A DNA stretch of 64,000 nucleotides, taken from Chamaea fasciata. Taxonomy: Eukaryota; Chordata; Aves; Passeriformes; Sylviidae. The stretch covers positions 1-64,000 of the forward strand of contig JARCOQ010000072.1 in assembly GCA_029207755.1 (NCBI GenBank). Direction: 5' to 3'. The position numbers and the translations under genes are program-made. Below are positions 1 to 11,694 of this stretch, in pieces. Position 1 is the stretch's first letter. The number at the start of each line of letters is the position of its first letter. A model generated the notes under the pieces. The model was not told where the DNA came from. It did not search any database and saw only the letters and a list, made by a program, of their open reading frames with translations.

Positions 1-3000
1 CCTGGGTGCACTCTCCGGCGGTTCGCTCGCAGGCAGGCTTGGAACAGCGTTTAAACGCTGTTTTCCGAGCTCTCCACAGGCAGAGAAGCTGTTTGCAGCA
101 CGGAAAGTGCTTCTCCTAGCCTGGGAAGCGAGAAAACGCCGTTTGGCCGCGCCTGGTGCACTCTCCGGCGGTTCGCTCGCAGGCAGGCTTGGAACAGCGT
201 TAAACGCTGTTTCCGAGCTCTCCACAGGCAGAGAAGCTGTTTGCAGCACGGAAAGTGCTTCTCCTAGCCTGGGAAGCGAGAAAACGCCGTTTGGCCGCGC
301 CTAGGTGCACTCTCCGGCGGTTCGCTCGCAGGCAGGCTTGGAACAGCGTTAAACGCTGTTTCCGAGCTCTCCACAGGCAGAGAAGCTGTTTGCAGCACGG
401 AAAGTGCTTCTCCTAGCCTGGGAAGCGAGCAAAACGCCGTTTGGCCGCGCCTGGTGCACTCTCCGGCGGTTCGCTCGCAGGCAGGCTTGGAACAGCGTTA
501 AACGCTGTTTCCGAGCTCTCCACAGGCAGAGAAGCTGTTTGCAGCACGGAAAGTGCTTCTCCTAGCCTGGGAAGCGAGAAAACGCCGTTTGGCCGCGCCT
601 GGTGCACTCTCCGGCGGTTCGCTCGCAGGCAGGCTTGGAACAGCGTTAAACGCTGTTTCCGAGCTCTCCACAGGCAGAGAAGCTGTTTGCAGCACGGAAA
701 GTGCTTCTCCTAGCCTGGGAAGCGAGAAAACGCCGTTTGGCCGCGCCTGGTGCACTCTCCGGCGGTTTCGCTCGCAGGCAGGCTTGGAACAGCGTTAAAC
801 GCTGTTTCCGAGCTCTCCACAGGCAGAGAAGCTGTTTGCAGCACGGAAAGTGCTTCTCCTAGCCTGGGAAGCGAGAAAACGCCCGTTTGGCCGCGCCTAG
901 TGCACTCTCCGGCGCTTCGCTCGCAGGCAGGCTTGGAACAGCGTTAAACGCTGTTTCCGAGCTCTCCACAGGCAGAGAAGCTGTTTGCAGCACGGAAAGT
1001 GCTTCTCCTAGCCTGGGAAGCGAGGAAAACGCCGTTTGGCCCGCGCCTAGTGCACTCTCCGGCGGTTCGCTCGCAGGCAGGCTTGGAACAGCGTTTAAAC
1101 GCTGTTTCCGAGCTCTCCACAGGCAGAGAAGCTGTTTTGCAGCACGGAAAGTGCTTCTCCTAGCCTGGGAAGCGAGCAAACGCCGTTTGGCCGCGCCTAG
1201 TGCACTCTCCGGCGGTTCGCTCGCAGGCAAGCTTGGAACAGCGTTAAACGCTGTTTCCGAGCTCTCCACAGGCAGAGAAGCTGTTTGCAGCACGGAAAGT
1301 GCTTCTCCTAGCCTGGGAAGCGAGGAAAACGCCGTTTGGCCGCGCCTAGTGCACTCTCCGGCGGTTCGCTCGCAGGCAGGCTTGGAACAGCGTTAAACGC
1401 TGTTTCCGAGCTCTCCACAGGCAGAGAAGCTGTTTGCAGCACGGAAAGTGCTTCTCCTAGCCTGGGAAGCGAGCAAACGCCGTTTGGCCGCGCCTGGTGC
1501 ACTCTCCGGCGGTTCGCTCGCAGGCAGGCTATGGAACAGCGTTAAACGCTGTTTCCGAGCTCTCCACAGGCAGAGAAGCTGTTTGCAGCACGGAAAGTGC
1601 TTCTAGCCTGGGAAGCGAGAAAACGCCGTTTGGCCGGGGCCCGGTTGCACTCTCCGGCGGTTCGCTCGCAGGCAGGCTTGGAACAGCGTTAAACGCTGTT
1701 TCCGAGCTCTCCACAGGCAGAGAAGCTGTTTGCAGCACGGAAAGTGCTTCTCCTAGCCTGGGGAAGCGAGCAAACGCCGTTTGGCCGCGCCTGGGTGCAC
1801 TCTCCGGCGGTTCGCTCGCAGGCAGGCTTGGAACAGCGTCAAACGCTGTTTCCGAGCTCTCCACAGGCAGAGAAGCTGTTTGCAGCACGGAAAGTGCTTC
1901 TAGCCTGGGAAGCGAGAAAACGCCGTTTGGCCGCGCCTGGTGCACTCTCCGGCGGTTCGCTCGCAGGCAGGCTTGGAACAGCGTTAAACGCTGTTTCCGA
2001 GCTCTCCACAGGCAGAGAAGCTGTTTGCAGCACGGAAAGTGCTTCTCCTAGCCTGGGAAGCGAGGGAAAACGCCGTTTGGCTGCGCCTAGTGCACTCTCC
2101 GGCGGTTCGCTCGCAGGCAGGCTTGGAACAGCGTTAAACGCTGTTTCCGAGCTCTCCACAGGCAGAGAAAGCTGTTTGCAGCACGGAAAGTGCTTCTCCT
2201 AGCCTGGGAAGCGAGAAAACGCCGTTTGGCCGCGCCTGAGTGCACTCTCCGGCGGTTCGCTCGCAGGCAGGCTTGGAACAGCGTTAAACGCTGTTTCCCG
2301 AGCTCTCCACAGGCAGAGAAGCTGTTTGCAGCACGGAAAGTGCTTCTCCTAGCCTGGGAAGCGAGACAAACGCCGTTTGGCCGCGCCTAGTGCACTCTCC
2401 GGCGGTTCGCTCGCAGGCAGGCTTGGAACAGCGTCAAACGCTGTTTCCGAGCTCTCCACAGGCAGAGAAGCTGTTTGCAGCACGGAAAGTGCTTCTCCTA
2501 GCCTGGGAAGCGAGAAAACGCCGTTTGGCCGCGCCTAGGTGCACTCTCCGGCGGTTCGCTCGCAGGCAGGCTTGGAACAGCGTTAAACGCTGTTTCCGAG
2601 CTCTCCACAGGCAGAGAAGCTGTTTGCAGCACGGAAAGTGCTTCTCCTAGCCTGGGAAACGAGAAAACGCCGTCTGACCTCGCCCGGTGCACTCTCCGGC
2701 GGTTTCGCTCGGCAGGCAGGCTTGGAACAGCGTTAAACGCTGTTTCCGAGCTCTCCACAGGCAGAGAAGCTGTTTGCAGCACGGAAAGTGCTTCTCCTAG
2801 CCTGGGAAGCGAGCAAACGCCGTTTGGCCGCGCCTAGTGCACTCTCCGGCGGTTCGCTCGCAGGCAGGCTTGGAACAGCGTTAAACGCTGTTTCCGAGCT
2901 CTCCACAGGCAGAGAAGCTGTTTGCAGCACGGAAAGTGCTTCTCCTAGCCTGGGAAGCGAGAAAACGCCGTTTGGCCGCGCCTAGTGCACTCTCCGGCGG

Positions 3001-6000
3001 TTTCGCTCGCAGGCAGGCTTGGAACAGCGTTAAACGCTGTTTCCGAGCTCTCCACAGGCAGAGAAGCTGTTTGCAGCACGGAAAGTGCTTCTCCTAGCCT
3101 GGGAAGCGAGCAAACGCCGTTTGGCCGCGCCTGGTGCACTCTCCGGCGGTTCGCTCGCAGGCAGGCTTGGAACAGCGTCAAACGCTGTTTCCGAGCTCTC
3201 CACAAGGCAGAGAAGCTGTTTGCAGCACGGAAAGTGCTTCTCCTAGCCTGGGGAAGCGAGAAAACGCCGTTTGGCCGCGCCTAGTGCACTCTCCGGCCGT
3301 TCGCCTCGCAGGCAGGCTTGGAACAGCGTCAAACGCTGTTTCCGAGCTCTCCACAGGCAGAGAAGCTGTTTGCAGCACGGAAAGTGCTTCTCCTAGCCTG
3401 GGAAGCGAGAAAACGCCGTTTGGCCGGCGCCCGGTGCACTCTCCGGCGGTTCGCTCGCAGGCAGGCTTGGAACAGCGTTAAACGCTGTTTCCGAGCTCTC
3501 CACAGGCAGAGAAGCTGTTTGCAGCACGGAAAGTGCTTCTCCTAGCCTGGGAAGCGAGCAAACGCCGTTTGGCCGCGCCTAGTGCACTCTCCGGCGGTTC
3601 GCTTGCAGGCAGGCTTGGAACAGCGTTAAACGCTGTTTCCGAGCTCTCCACAGGCAGAGAAGCTGTTTGCAGCACGGAAAGTGCTTCTCCTAGCCTGGGA
3701 AGCGAGAAAACGCCGTTTGGCCGCGCCTGGTGCCACTCTCCGGCGGTTCGCTCGCAGGCAGGCTTGGAACAGCGTTAAACGCTGTTTCCGAGCTCTCCAC
3801 AGGCAGAGAAGCTGTTTGCAGCACGGAAAGTGCTTCTCCTAGCCTGGGAAGCGAGAAAACGCCGTTTGGCCGCGCCTAGTGCACTCTCCGGCGGTTCGCT
3901 CGCAGGCAGGCTTGGAACAGCGTTAAACGCTGTTTCCGAGCTCTCCACAGGCAGAGAAGCTGTTTGCAGCACGGAAAGTGCTTCTCCTAGCCTGGGAAGC
4001 GAGCAAACGCCGTTTGGCCGCGCCTAGTGCACTCTCCGGCGGTTCGCTCGCAGGCAGGCTTGGAACAGCGTCAAAACGCTGTTTCCGAGCTCTCCACAGG
4101 CAGAGAAGCTGTTTGCAGCACGGAAAGTGCTTCTCCTAGCCTGGGAAGCGAGAAAACGCCGTTTGGCCGTGCCTGGTGCACTCTCCGGCGGTTTCGCTCG
4201 CAGGCAGGCTTGGAACAGCGTCAAACGCTGTTTCCGAGCTCTCCACAGGCAGAGAAGCTGTTTGCAGCACGGAAAGTGCTTCTCCTAGCCTGGGAAACGA
4301 GAAAACGCCGTCTGACCGCGCCCGGTGCACTCTCCGGCGGTTCGCTCGCAGGCAGGCTTGGAACAGCGTTAAACGCTGTTTCCGAGCTCTCCACAGGCAG
4401 AGAAGCTGTTTGCAGCACGGAAAGTGCTTCTCCTAGCCTGGGAAGCGAGCAAACGCCGTTTGGCCGCGCCTAGTGCACTCTCCGGCGGTTCGCTCGCAGG
4501 CAGGCTTGGAACAGCGTTAAACGCTGTTTCCGAGCTCTCCACAGGCAGAGAAGCTGTTTGCAGCACGGAAAGTGCTTCTCCTAGCCTGGGAAGCGAGAAA
4601 ACGCCGTTTGGCCGCGCCTGGTGCACTCTCCGGCGGTTCGCTCGCAGGCAGGCTTGGAACAGCGTCAAACGCTGTTTCCGAGCTCTCCACAGGCAGAGAA
4701 GCTGTTTGCAGCACGGAAAGTGCTTCTCCTAGCCTGGGAAGCGAGAAAACGCCGTTTGGCCGCGCCTAGTGCACTCTCCGGCCGTTCGCTCGCAGGCAGG
4801 CTTGGAACAGCGTCAAACGCTGTTTCCGAGCTCTCCACAGGCAGAGAAGCTGTTTGCAGCACGGAAAGTGCTTCTCCTAGCCTGGGAAGCGAGAAAACGC
4901 CGTTTGGCCGGGCCCGGTGCACTCTCCGGCGGTTCGCTCGCAGGCAGGCTTGGAACAGCGTTAAACGCTGTTTCCGAGCTCTCCACAGGCAGAGAAGCTG
5001 TTTGCAGCACGGAAAGTGCTTCTCCTAGCCTGGGAAGCGAGCAAACGCCGTTTGGCCGCGCCTAGTGCACTCTCCGGCGGTTCGCTCGCAGGCAGGCTTG
5101 GAACAGCGTTAAACGCTGTTTCCGAGCTCTCCACAGGCAGAGAAGCTGTTTGCAGCACGGAAAGTGCTTCTCCTAGCCTGGGAAGCGAGAAAACGCCGTT
5201 TGGCCGCGCCTGGTGCACTCTCCGGCGGTTCGCTCGCAGGCAGGCTTGGAACAGCGTTAAACGCTGTTTCCGAGCTCTCCACAGGCAGAGAAGCTGTTTG
5301 CAGCACGGAAAGTGCTTCTAGCCTGGGAAGCGAGAAAACGCCGTTTGGCCGGGCCCGGTGCACTCTCCGGCGGTTCGCTCGCAGGCAGGCTTGGAACAGC
5401 GTTAAACGCTGTTTCCGAGCTCTCCACAGGCAGAGAAGCTGTTTGCAGCACGGAAAGTGCTTCTCCTAGCCTGGGAAGCGAGCAAACGCCGTTTGGCCGC
5501 GCCTGGTGCACTCTCCGGCGGTTCGCTCGCAGGCAGGCTTGGAACAGCGTCAAACGCTGTTTCCGAGCTCTCCACAGGCAGAGAAGCTGTTTGCAGCACG
5601 GAAAGTGCTTCTAGCCTGGGAAGCGAGAAAACGCCGTTTGGCCGCGCCTGGTGCACTCTCCGGCGGTTCGCTCGCAGGCAGGCTTGGAACAGCGTTAAAC
5701 GCTGTTTCCGAGCTCTCCACAGGCAGAGAAGCTGTTTGCAGCACGGAAAGTGCTTCTCCTAGCCTGGGAAGCGAGAAAACGCCGTTTGGCTGCGCCTAGT
5801 GCACTCTCCGGCGGTTCGCTCGCAGGCAGGCTTGGAACAGCGTTAAACGCTGTTTCCGAGCTCTCCACAGGCAGAGAAGCTGTTTGCAGCACGGAAAGTG
5901 CTTCTCCTAGCCTGGGAAGCGAGAAAACGCCGTTTGGCCGCGCCTGGTGCACTCTCCGGCGGTTCGCTCGCAGGCAGGCTTGGAACAGCGTTAAACGCTG

Positions 6001-7737
6001 TTTCCGAGCTCTCCACAGGCAGAGAAGCTGTTTGCAGCACGGAAAGTGCTTCTCCTAGCCTGGGAAGCGAGCAAACGCCGTTTGGCCGCGCCTAGTGCAC
6101 TCTCCGGCGGTTCGCTCGCAGGCAGGCTTGGAACAGCGTCAAACGCTGTTTCCGAGCTCTCCACAGGCAGAGAAGCTGTTTGCAGCACGGAAAGTGCTTC
6201 TCCTAGCCTGGGAAGCGAGAAAACGCCGTTTGGCCGCGCCTGGTGCACTCTCCGGCGGTTCGCTCGCAGGCAGGCTTGGAACAGCGTTAAACGCTGTTTC
6301 CGAGCTCTCCACAGGCAGAGAAGCTGTTTGCAGCACGGAAAGTGCTTCTCCTAGCCTGGGAAACGAGAAAACGCCGTCTGACCTCGCCCGGTGCACTCTC
6401 CGGCGGTTCGCTCGCAGGCAGGCTTGGAACAGCGTTAAACGCTGTTTCCGAGCTCTCCACAGGCAGAGAAGCTGTTTGCAGCACGGAAAGTGCTTCTCCT
6501 AGCCTGGGAAGCGAGCAAACGCCGTTTGGCCGCGCCTAGTGCACTCTCCGGCGGTTCGCTCGCAGGCAGGCTTGGAACAGCGTTAAACGCTGTTTCCGAG
6601 CTCTCCACAGGCAGAGAAGCTGTTTGCAGCACGGAAAGTGCTTCTCCTAGCCTGGGAAGCGAGAAAACGCCGTTTGGCCGCGCCTAGTGCACTCTCCGGC
6701 GGTTCGCTCGCAGGCAGGCTTGGAACAGCGTTAAACGCTGTTTCCGAGCTCTCCACAGGCAGAGAAGCTGTTTGCAGCACGGAAAGTGCTTCTCCTAGCC
6801 TGGGAAGCGAGCAAACGCCGTTTGGCCGCGCCTGGTGCACTCTCCGGCGGTTCGCTCGCAGGCAGGCTTGGAACAGCGTCAAACGCTGTTTCCGAGCTCT
6901 CCACAGGCAGAGAAGCTGTTTGCAGCACGGAAAGTGCTTCTCCTAGCCTGGGAAGCGAGAAAACGCCGTTTGGCCGCGCCTAGTGCACTCTCCGGCCCGT
7001 TCGCTCGCAGGCAGGCTTGGAACAGCGTCAAACGCTGTTTCCGAGCTCTCCACAGGCAGAGAAGCTGTTTGCAGCACGGAAAGTGCTTCTCCTAGCCTGG
7101 GAAGCGAGAAAACGCCGTTTGGCCGGGCCCGGTGCACTCTCCGGCGGTTCGCTCGCAGGCAGGCTTGGAACAGCGTTAAACGCTGTTTCCGAGCTCTCCA
7201 CAGGCAGAGAAGCTGTTTGCAGCACGGAAAGTGCTTCTCCTAGCCTGGGAAGCGAGCAAACGCCGTTTGGCCGCGCCTAGTGCACTCTCCGGCGGTTCGC
7301 TTGCAGGCAGGCTTGGAACAGCGTTAAACGCTGTTTCCGAGCTCTCCACAGGCAGAGAAGCTGTTTGCAGCACGGAAAGTGCTTCTCCTAGCCTGGGAAG
7401 CGAGAAAACGCCGTTTGGCCGCGCCTGGTGCACTCTCCGGCGGTTCGCTCGCAGGCAGGCTTGGAACAGCGTTAAACGCTGTTTCCGAGCTCTCCACAGG
7501 CAGAGAAGCTGTTTGCAGCACGGAAAGTGCTTCTAGCCTGGGAAGCGAGAAAACGCCGTTTGGCCGGGCCCGGTGCACTCTCCGGCGGTTCGCTCGCAGG
7601 CAGGCTTGGAACAGCGTTAAACGCTGTTTCCGAGCTCTCCACAGGCAGAGAAGCTGTTTGCAGCACGGAAAGTGCTTCTCCTAGCCTGGGAAGCGAGCAA
7701 ACGCCGTTTGGCCGCGCCTAGTGCACTCTCCGGCGGT
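1..7737. repeat. 148-bp satellite tandem array
   Basis: About 52 head-to-tail copies of a GC-rich unit with a period of 148 bp; the array continues past the left edge. Each unit starts around gtgcactctccggcggttcg and carries the dyad aacagcgttaaacgctgtt, two 9-nt inverted arms around a single A. Common variants are a T-to-C change that breaks the dyad (cagcgtcaaacgctg), loss of three bases (ttctagcc for ttctcctagcc), a gggcccgg junction, and a tctgac form. The many short open frames on both strands arise because the unit has few stops and 148 is not a multiple of three, so frames rotate between copies; they are not genes. Satellite identity is certain. Whether it is centromeric, subtelomeric or interstitial cannot be told from the sequence. 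Confidence 0.98.
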
Positions 7738-8180
7738 ATGCTGCAGGCTGGCTGCGAACAGCGGCTGGGCGCGGTTTCCGTGCTCCCCACAAGCAGAGAA
7801 GCTCCTCCAGCACCGAAAGTGCATTTTCGGGGCTGGGAAGCAAGGTTTCACTTATTCATTATCTGCAGTGCGCTTACCTGCTCGGCGTGCTTTGCGGCGG
7901 CTGAGATCCTCGAGGAGCGGGAGACACGCGTCTCCCGGGCCGGGAAGCGTGGCCTCGCTGTTTCGTCACTTCCGGTGCTCCTGCCGTGCGTGCAGCGCTG
8001 TGCAGAGGCGGAGGAGCTCGAGGAGCGGCGGCCACGCCTCTCCGGGGCCGGGATTGGAGAAGTCCCTTGTTCGTCACCTGCCGTGCGCCTGCCGTGTTCG
8101 GCGCGCTCTGCAGTGGTAGAGAAGCTCGAGCAGCTGCGGCCGCGCGTCTCCTGGGCCAGGAAGCGAGAACTCGAGCCCGA
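7738..8180. repeat. Diverged flanking satellite relatives, CpG-rich
   Basis: The regular array stops inside a unit at 7737. 7738-7844 still aligns to a whole unit (gcagagaagct, gaaagtgc and gctgggaagc in order) but is heavily mutated. 7880-8180 holds three still more distant relatives, each with a gag-ctcgag-agc core followed by cgcgtctcc-type sequence and ggccgggaagcg or ccaggaagcgag. The stretch is rich in CpG and contains an ETS-like cttccgg at about 7969. It could be the ancestral sequence from which the satellite amplified, or the decayed edge of the array. It may also act as a CpG-island promoter, but no initiation signal is visible. Confidence 0.75.
7880..7935 (+). repeat. 56-bp element, inverted copy at 26675-26730
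   Basis: This 56-bp stretch, running from gctcggcgtgct to acgcgtctcc, recurs in reverse complement at 26675-26730 with three mismatches by eye (53 of 56). It forms part of the first diverged satellite relative. The match stops sharply on both sides. It shows that the satellite-related sequence, or a common source element, also seeded a second CpG-rich site 19 kb away. Confidence 0.85.
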
Positions 8181-8444
8181 TGAGGAGTGTCTGCTTCTGC
8201 TTTTAACTTGTGGAAAGTTCAAAGCCTGTGGCTGTAAAATTAGCAGCAATACTGGTGCCTTCTTTTATCGCTCAAGGTCACTGGCCAGCAGGGAACAAGA
8301 AGTGTCCCAGGACTTGTTGGTGCCCTGGCAGAGAGAGAAGCAGCAAATGGTGTTGAGAGAATTTCTGGGAGTGCATGTGGGATCCTGCTTTTCTTGACAG
8401 CTTGAGAAATTATCTGAACAGAAAAAATATCTTTCTTTTTACAG

Positions 8445-8573
8445 GAGAATCTGATGTGGAACATGGGACCAGGATGACTTGCTGTGACTTCTTAAAAGCT
8501 GGAAAGAAGACGATGTTAATCTTTTTGGCTAGAGGCAAAGTGTCTGCAAAGCCTTGGAAGAAGCCTATGCCAG
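8445..8573 (+). CDS. Possible internal exon, unidentified
   Basis: A 129-nt segment is bounded by a strong acceptor (pyrimidine tract ending ctttttacag) and a near-consensus donor (CAG|gtaagtgag). In the frame that enters at codon position 2 it is open throughout: 42 complete codons, phase 1 on both sides, and a multiple of three in length, so it could be spliced in without a shift. The peptide is lysine- and cysteine-containing (TRMTCCDFLKAGKK, KPWKKPMP) and is not recognised. The CpG-rich stretch at 7860-8180 could be its first exon or promoter. It could equally be a noncoding-RNA exon or chance splice sites. Confidence 0.35.
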
Positions 8574-10483
8574 GTAAGTGAGGACACGAACAGGAAAACA
8601 CCTGGAGGCTGTGATGTGATTTCACGGAGGGTTATGGATTCCTGTCTCAAATGTCCATGTGTCAGTAGGGCTGGATCCGAGTGCCCCGGTGGAGAGGCAG
8701 GGTTGTCCTGCATTCCAGCTTTTTAGTGGCTGGAGTTTTGCCCAAGGAAGAGCAGCATCCTGATTTTGCTGCCATGTTCAGCCAGCACAGAGCTGTTGGG
8801 TGCCTCCATCCAGGAGCAGCAGGAGCCTGGATTTCTGTCCCTGGGATTGCCTTGCTGTCCAAGACGAGGGCTGAAGGTGAGGGGCAAGGCAGCGCTGGGA
8901 GCTCTGGGAGTCAGGAGTGCCAGGCCTTTCATCTCCTGGTGCTGCTCAGGTGTTCACCAGAGGGTTTTTTGACGGCCTTTGGCTTTCTGGATGGAAGCAA
9001 AAGGGTCCTTTCCCCTCCCTGCCTTCTGTCATTCCCAGGTCAGCCCCTGCTCTTTGCTGGCAGGCTAAATAGCCTCAGGAGTGGGCCGAGGAAGTGCTGC
9101 CTGATCTGTGAGGTTCCACAGGAGATGGGAGCAGGCTTTGCGCAGAGGTTCAAGCAGCTTGGGACTTCCTGAAGGCCTGAGGCCTGAAGCAGAGTCTTGA
9201 GGCAAAGCTGACCTCTGGGTGAGCCTTCAACCCAGATGTTGTGTTTGTATCCTGTCGGCAGTGCGGTAGCCAGGATCATTAGTGTTCTGGGCTAGGTCCG
9301 TGCTCATTAGTGAAACATGGCTTAACCTTTCTGTGTTCAGAGGCCGGACAGGGCCCTGAGATGAGTCCTGTGGCCTTGTTGGGAGGAGCGGGGCCAAAGG
9401 CAGCTCCTGCATTGCTCCTGAAGCCCTGGCCAGGCTTTGGGGCGACGCCGGAGGAGGCTGAGCCCAGCTGTTCCCGCCGTGGGAGTTGTGTGCGCCTGTT
9501 TATTGCAGCAGTTGCCCGACCTGGGCCCTGTCCCGGCACAGCCGGAGCCTCTTGGCCTGCGGGCGGACGCACCCGCGGGAATTGCCAGTTCTGGGGGGGC
9601 TCTTCAGGGCTGGGTTGTGACAGGGGATTCCCAGCTGCTGGGGGTGAGGCTCAGGGTCCCTGGTGCTGGATCTCAGTCCCTGTAGGTCACCTTGGGTAGC
9701 AGTGCTGGGGAGCATTGCTGAGCTTCTCCTTGGGAGGTTCTTGGCTGCTCTGAGCTGTCGCCAATGACCCTGAGCTCCTGAGGTTGGTGTCTGTGTCTTT
9801 GGTGCTGACCCTGCCCCCTGGCCAAGTTACTTTGGAGGGTTTGAATAGGGTCTAGGGCTGAGTGCCCTTTGGGCAGTTTGCTGCCAGCCTGGTGTGCTCC
9901 TGGAAGTGCCGCTGACCTGCCAGGACTGAGGAGCTGCTGGCTGGGTGCTGCTTCTGTTCTGCAGTGGGAGCAGGTAGCCACAGGGATACAGGGGGAAAAT
10001 GGGCTGCTGAAATGAAGGAAACAACATGCTTCTAACAGCAGCTACTTTCTTGTGTACATAAAGCTACAGTTCCAGTTTCTAGCACTACTCTTCATGGGTA
10101 CAGGTGTCTCTCTCGGTCGGCTAAGTTATTTCTCCATCACGCAGGCAGGCAGGAAGGCAGGAACGCACGCACGCATCTTTCAGGGCACTTAATTGGTTAA
10201 GTGTCCATCACCGTGCTATGTGTCTCCTATCTGAGTTCTGCATTTCTTGGAGAGGCTTTCCTAGGCTCTTATTTTCAGAGCTGTTGTTGTTCCTGTAGCC
10301 TTGATGAATTCCTGCGAACTCTGGAAAAGAACACTGCAGGAGTCGTCTTCTCTACAAACAGTTTGGCTTATACAGGGAATGGCCCAAGTTATTCAGGTAC
10401 ATTGCTACACCGGGAGGGCTTAGAGAGAAACCTGGAGATGGGTTGTGGAAGCCTGAAGTGGGATCTTCTCCCCTGCCGACCCT
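8574..10483. other. No gene recognised; moderately GC-rich
   Basis: Open frames here are short, overlap on both strands and show no recognisable domain. A short run of caggcagg/cacgcacg simple sequence sits at about 10142-10176. 9360-9680 is GC-rich but lacks a convincing promoter or splice-bounded exon. Confidence 0.6.
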
Positions 10484-10842
10484 TGTGTAAGAGACGGTCC
10501 GAAGATCCCTCATCTGCCTCATGACCATCGTCAAGGACAGAGACTGAAACCCCTAAAAGGGGCTTGAAAATCTCAACACAGGAGTTCTGGCCTGGCTGAG
10601 GTGGGATATTGGCCAAGTGCTGCCTGCAGGTGTGTTTGATGGAAAACACCCAGCACCCATATGGGAACATCAGAACCTGAGCAGAAACAATGGGCAAGTC
10701 ACGGTGAAGTGACCGCGCCTGCTGACTTGGACTGGTTGACGCTGTACCTGCTGATGACCGACTTGTTCTGGGTTCTCTGAATGAACACACTGCAATGATT
10801 TCCCCCAGCTGTTTGGCCAACTGCCTGTCGCTTCGGAGAGGA

Positions 10843-10850
10843 CTATAAAA
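10843..10850 (+). promoter_or_regulatory. LTR TATA box
   Basis: ctataaaa lies about 190 bp upstream of the LTR poly(A) signal, the expected position for the retroviral core promoter. The second LTR has the weaker ctataagg at the same place. Confidence 0.7.
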
Positions 10851-11030
10851 ACCCTGGAGACCCCCGCTCACTTTTGAGATCTCCCCACTGGAGAAGATCG
10901 TGTCTATAGGCATCTTCAAAAGCCTCGAGGACTCGACCCTCCATGTTGGTAGCTATAATCCCCTTCCCCTCTTTTCTGTTTTCCTTACTATTCTCTTTTT
11001 CTCTCCCCACTATGGCATTTGTTGGCACTA

Positions 11031-11036
11031 AATAAA
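11031..11036 (+). terminator. LTR poly(A) signal
   Basis: aataaa is followed by a g/t-rich region, as at the R-U5 boundary of retroviral LTRs. It is conserved at the matching position in the second LTR (46369-46374, minus strand). Confidence 0.75.
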
Positions 11037-11146
11037 GGTGCATTTGTGATTGAGTAAACTGAGTTTGTCCCCCGCTGTGTCTTTTGCGCTCTGAGATCCC
11101 TAAAACGAACCATCACGAACCCCGCTTGTGTGAGCGGATCGTGACA

Positions 11147-11694
11147 AGTTTGCATGTGAATAAGTTCATTTGTGTACCTTTTCCGCTCTCCCTCACCCCC
11201 CATTTCGTACCGGTGTCCATTTTGAAACTGTCTCCTTCCCGTGGGGCCGTGCTTCCGCTGCTCCCCTCACAGCCCTGATGGCGACACGCAAACCAGAGAA
11301 CTCCCTGGGACTGCAGTGCCCACAGGAGGTGGAGTGGACGCCTAAAAACCCCTAGGGCCGGTGAGCCATTAGCCAGACAGGACTCCAAACTACCCCAGTG
11401 AGCAGGGAGAACATGGGGCTGCTTGCTGGGGCTCCGTGTCTTGTCGCCATAAGTCAGATAGTGCCCTCTCTGCGTGACTGCCCTCGGCTTGTCAACGAGC
11501 CTGTGCTTTCCTGCGGCTCTCGTGGGGACGCAAGCCCCGGCTCTGTCGGGCACCTGGCAAAGCTGTTTCACCTCCTCGTCCTCATCGCTCCAGGGAGCAG
11601 TGGCGGTGTGTGTGACCCCTTGGGTTCCCCGCCCAAAGCTGTCCTAATACAGGCATTTAAAGGGAGATTTGTCTCCTGGCCCACTCATAACAGG
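11147..11694. other. No gene recognised beside the LTR
   Basis: Mixed-composition sequence. A 152-codon minus-strand open frame spans much of it but shows no domain, no splice structure and no retroviral motif. I see no support for coding. Confidence 0.5.

Larger units (their letters stand above)
10484..11146 (+). mobile_element. Solo LTR of an endogenous retrovirus, copy 1
   Basis: A 663-bp element begins TGTGTAAGAGACGG and ends GTGACA, the TG...CA ends expected of an LTR. Inside, in order, are a TATA box (ctataaaa, 10843-10850) and a poly(A) signal (aataaa, 11031-11036) followed by a GT-rich stretch, a U3-R-U5 layout on the plus strand. A homologous element lies inverted at 46260-46916. 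No primer-binding site, gag, pol or env sequence adjoins it, so it is a solo LTR. No clear target-site duplication is seen, so the ends or flanks may have been altered since insertion. The long antisense open frame inside it is not taken as a gene. Confidence 0.88.

Noticed and set aside
1..7737. Dozens of 60-180 codon open frames on both strands
   Set aside because: They are rotations of the same satellite unit, with a period not divisible by three and no independent start, splice or domain evidence.
1..7737. CENP-B box in the satellite
   Set aside because: The ttcgctcgcaggcagg segment resembles the start of the box but lacks the required A and CGGG positions.
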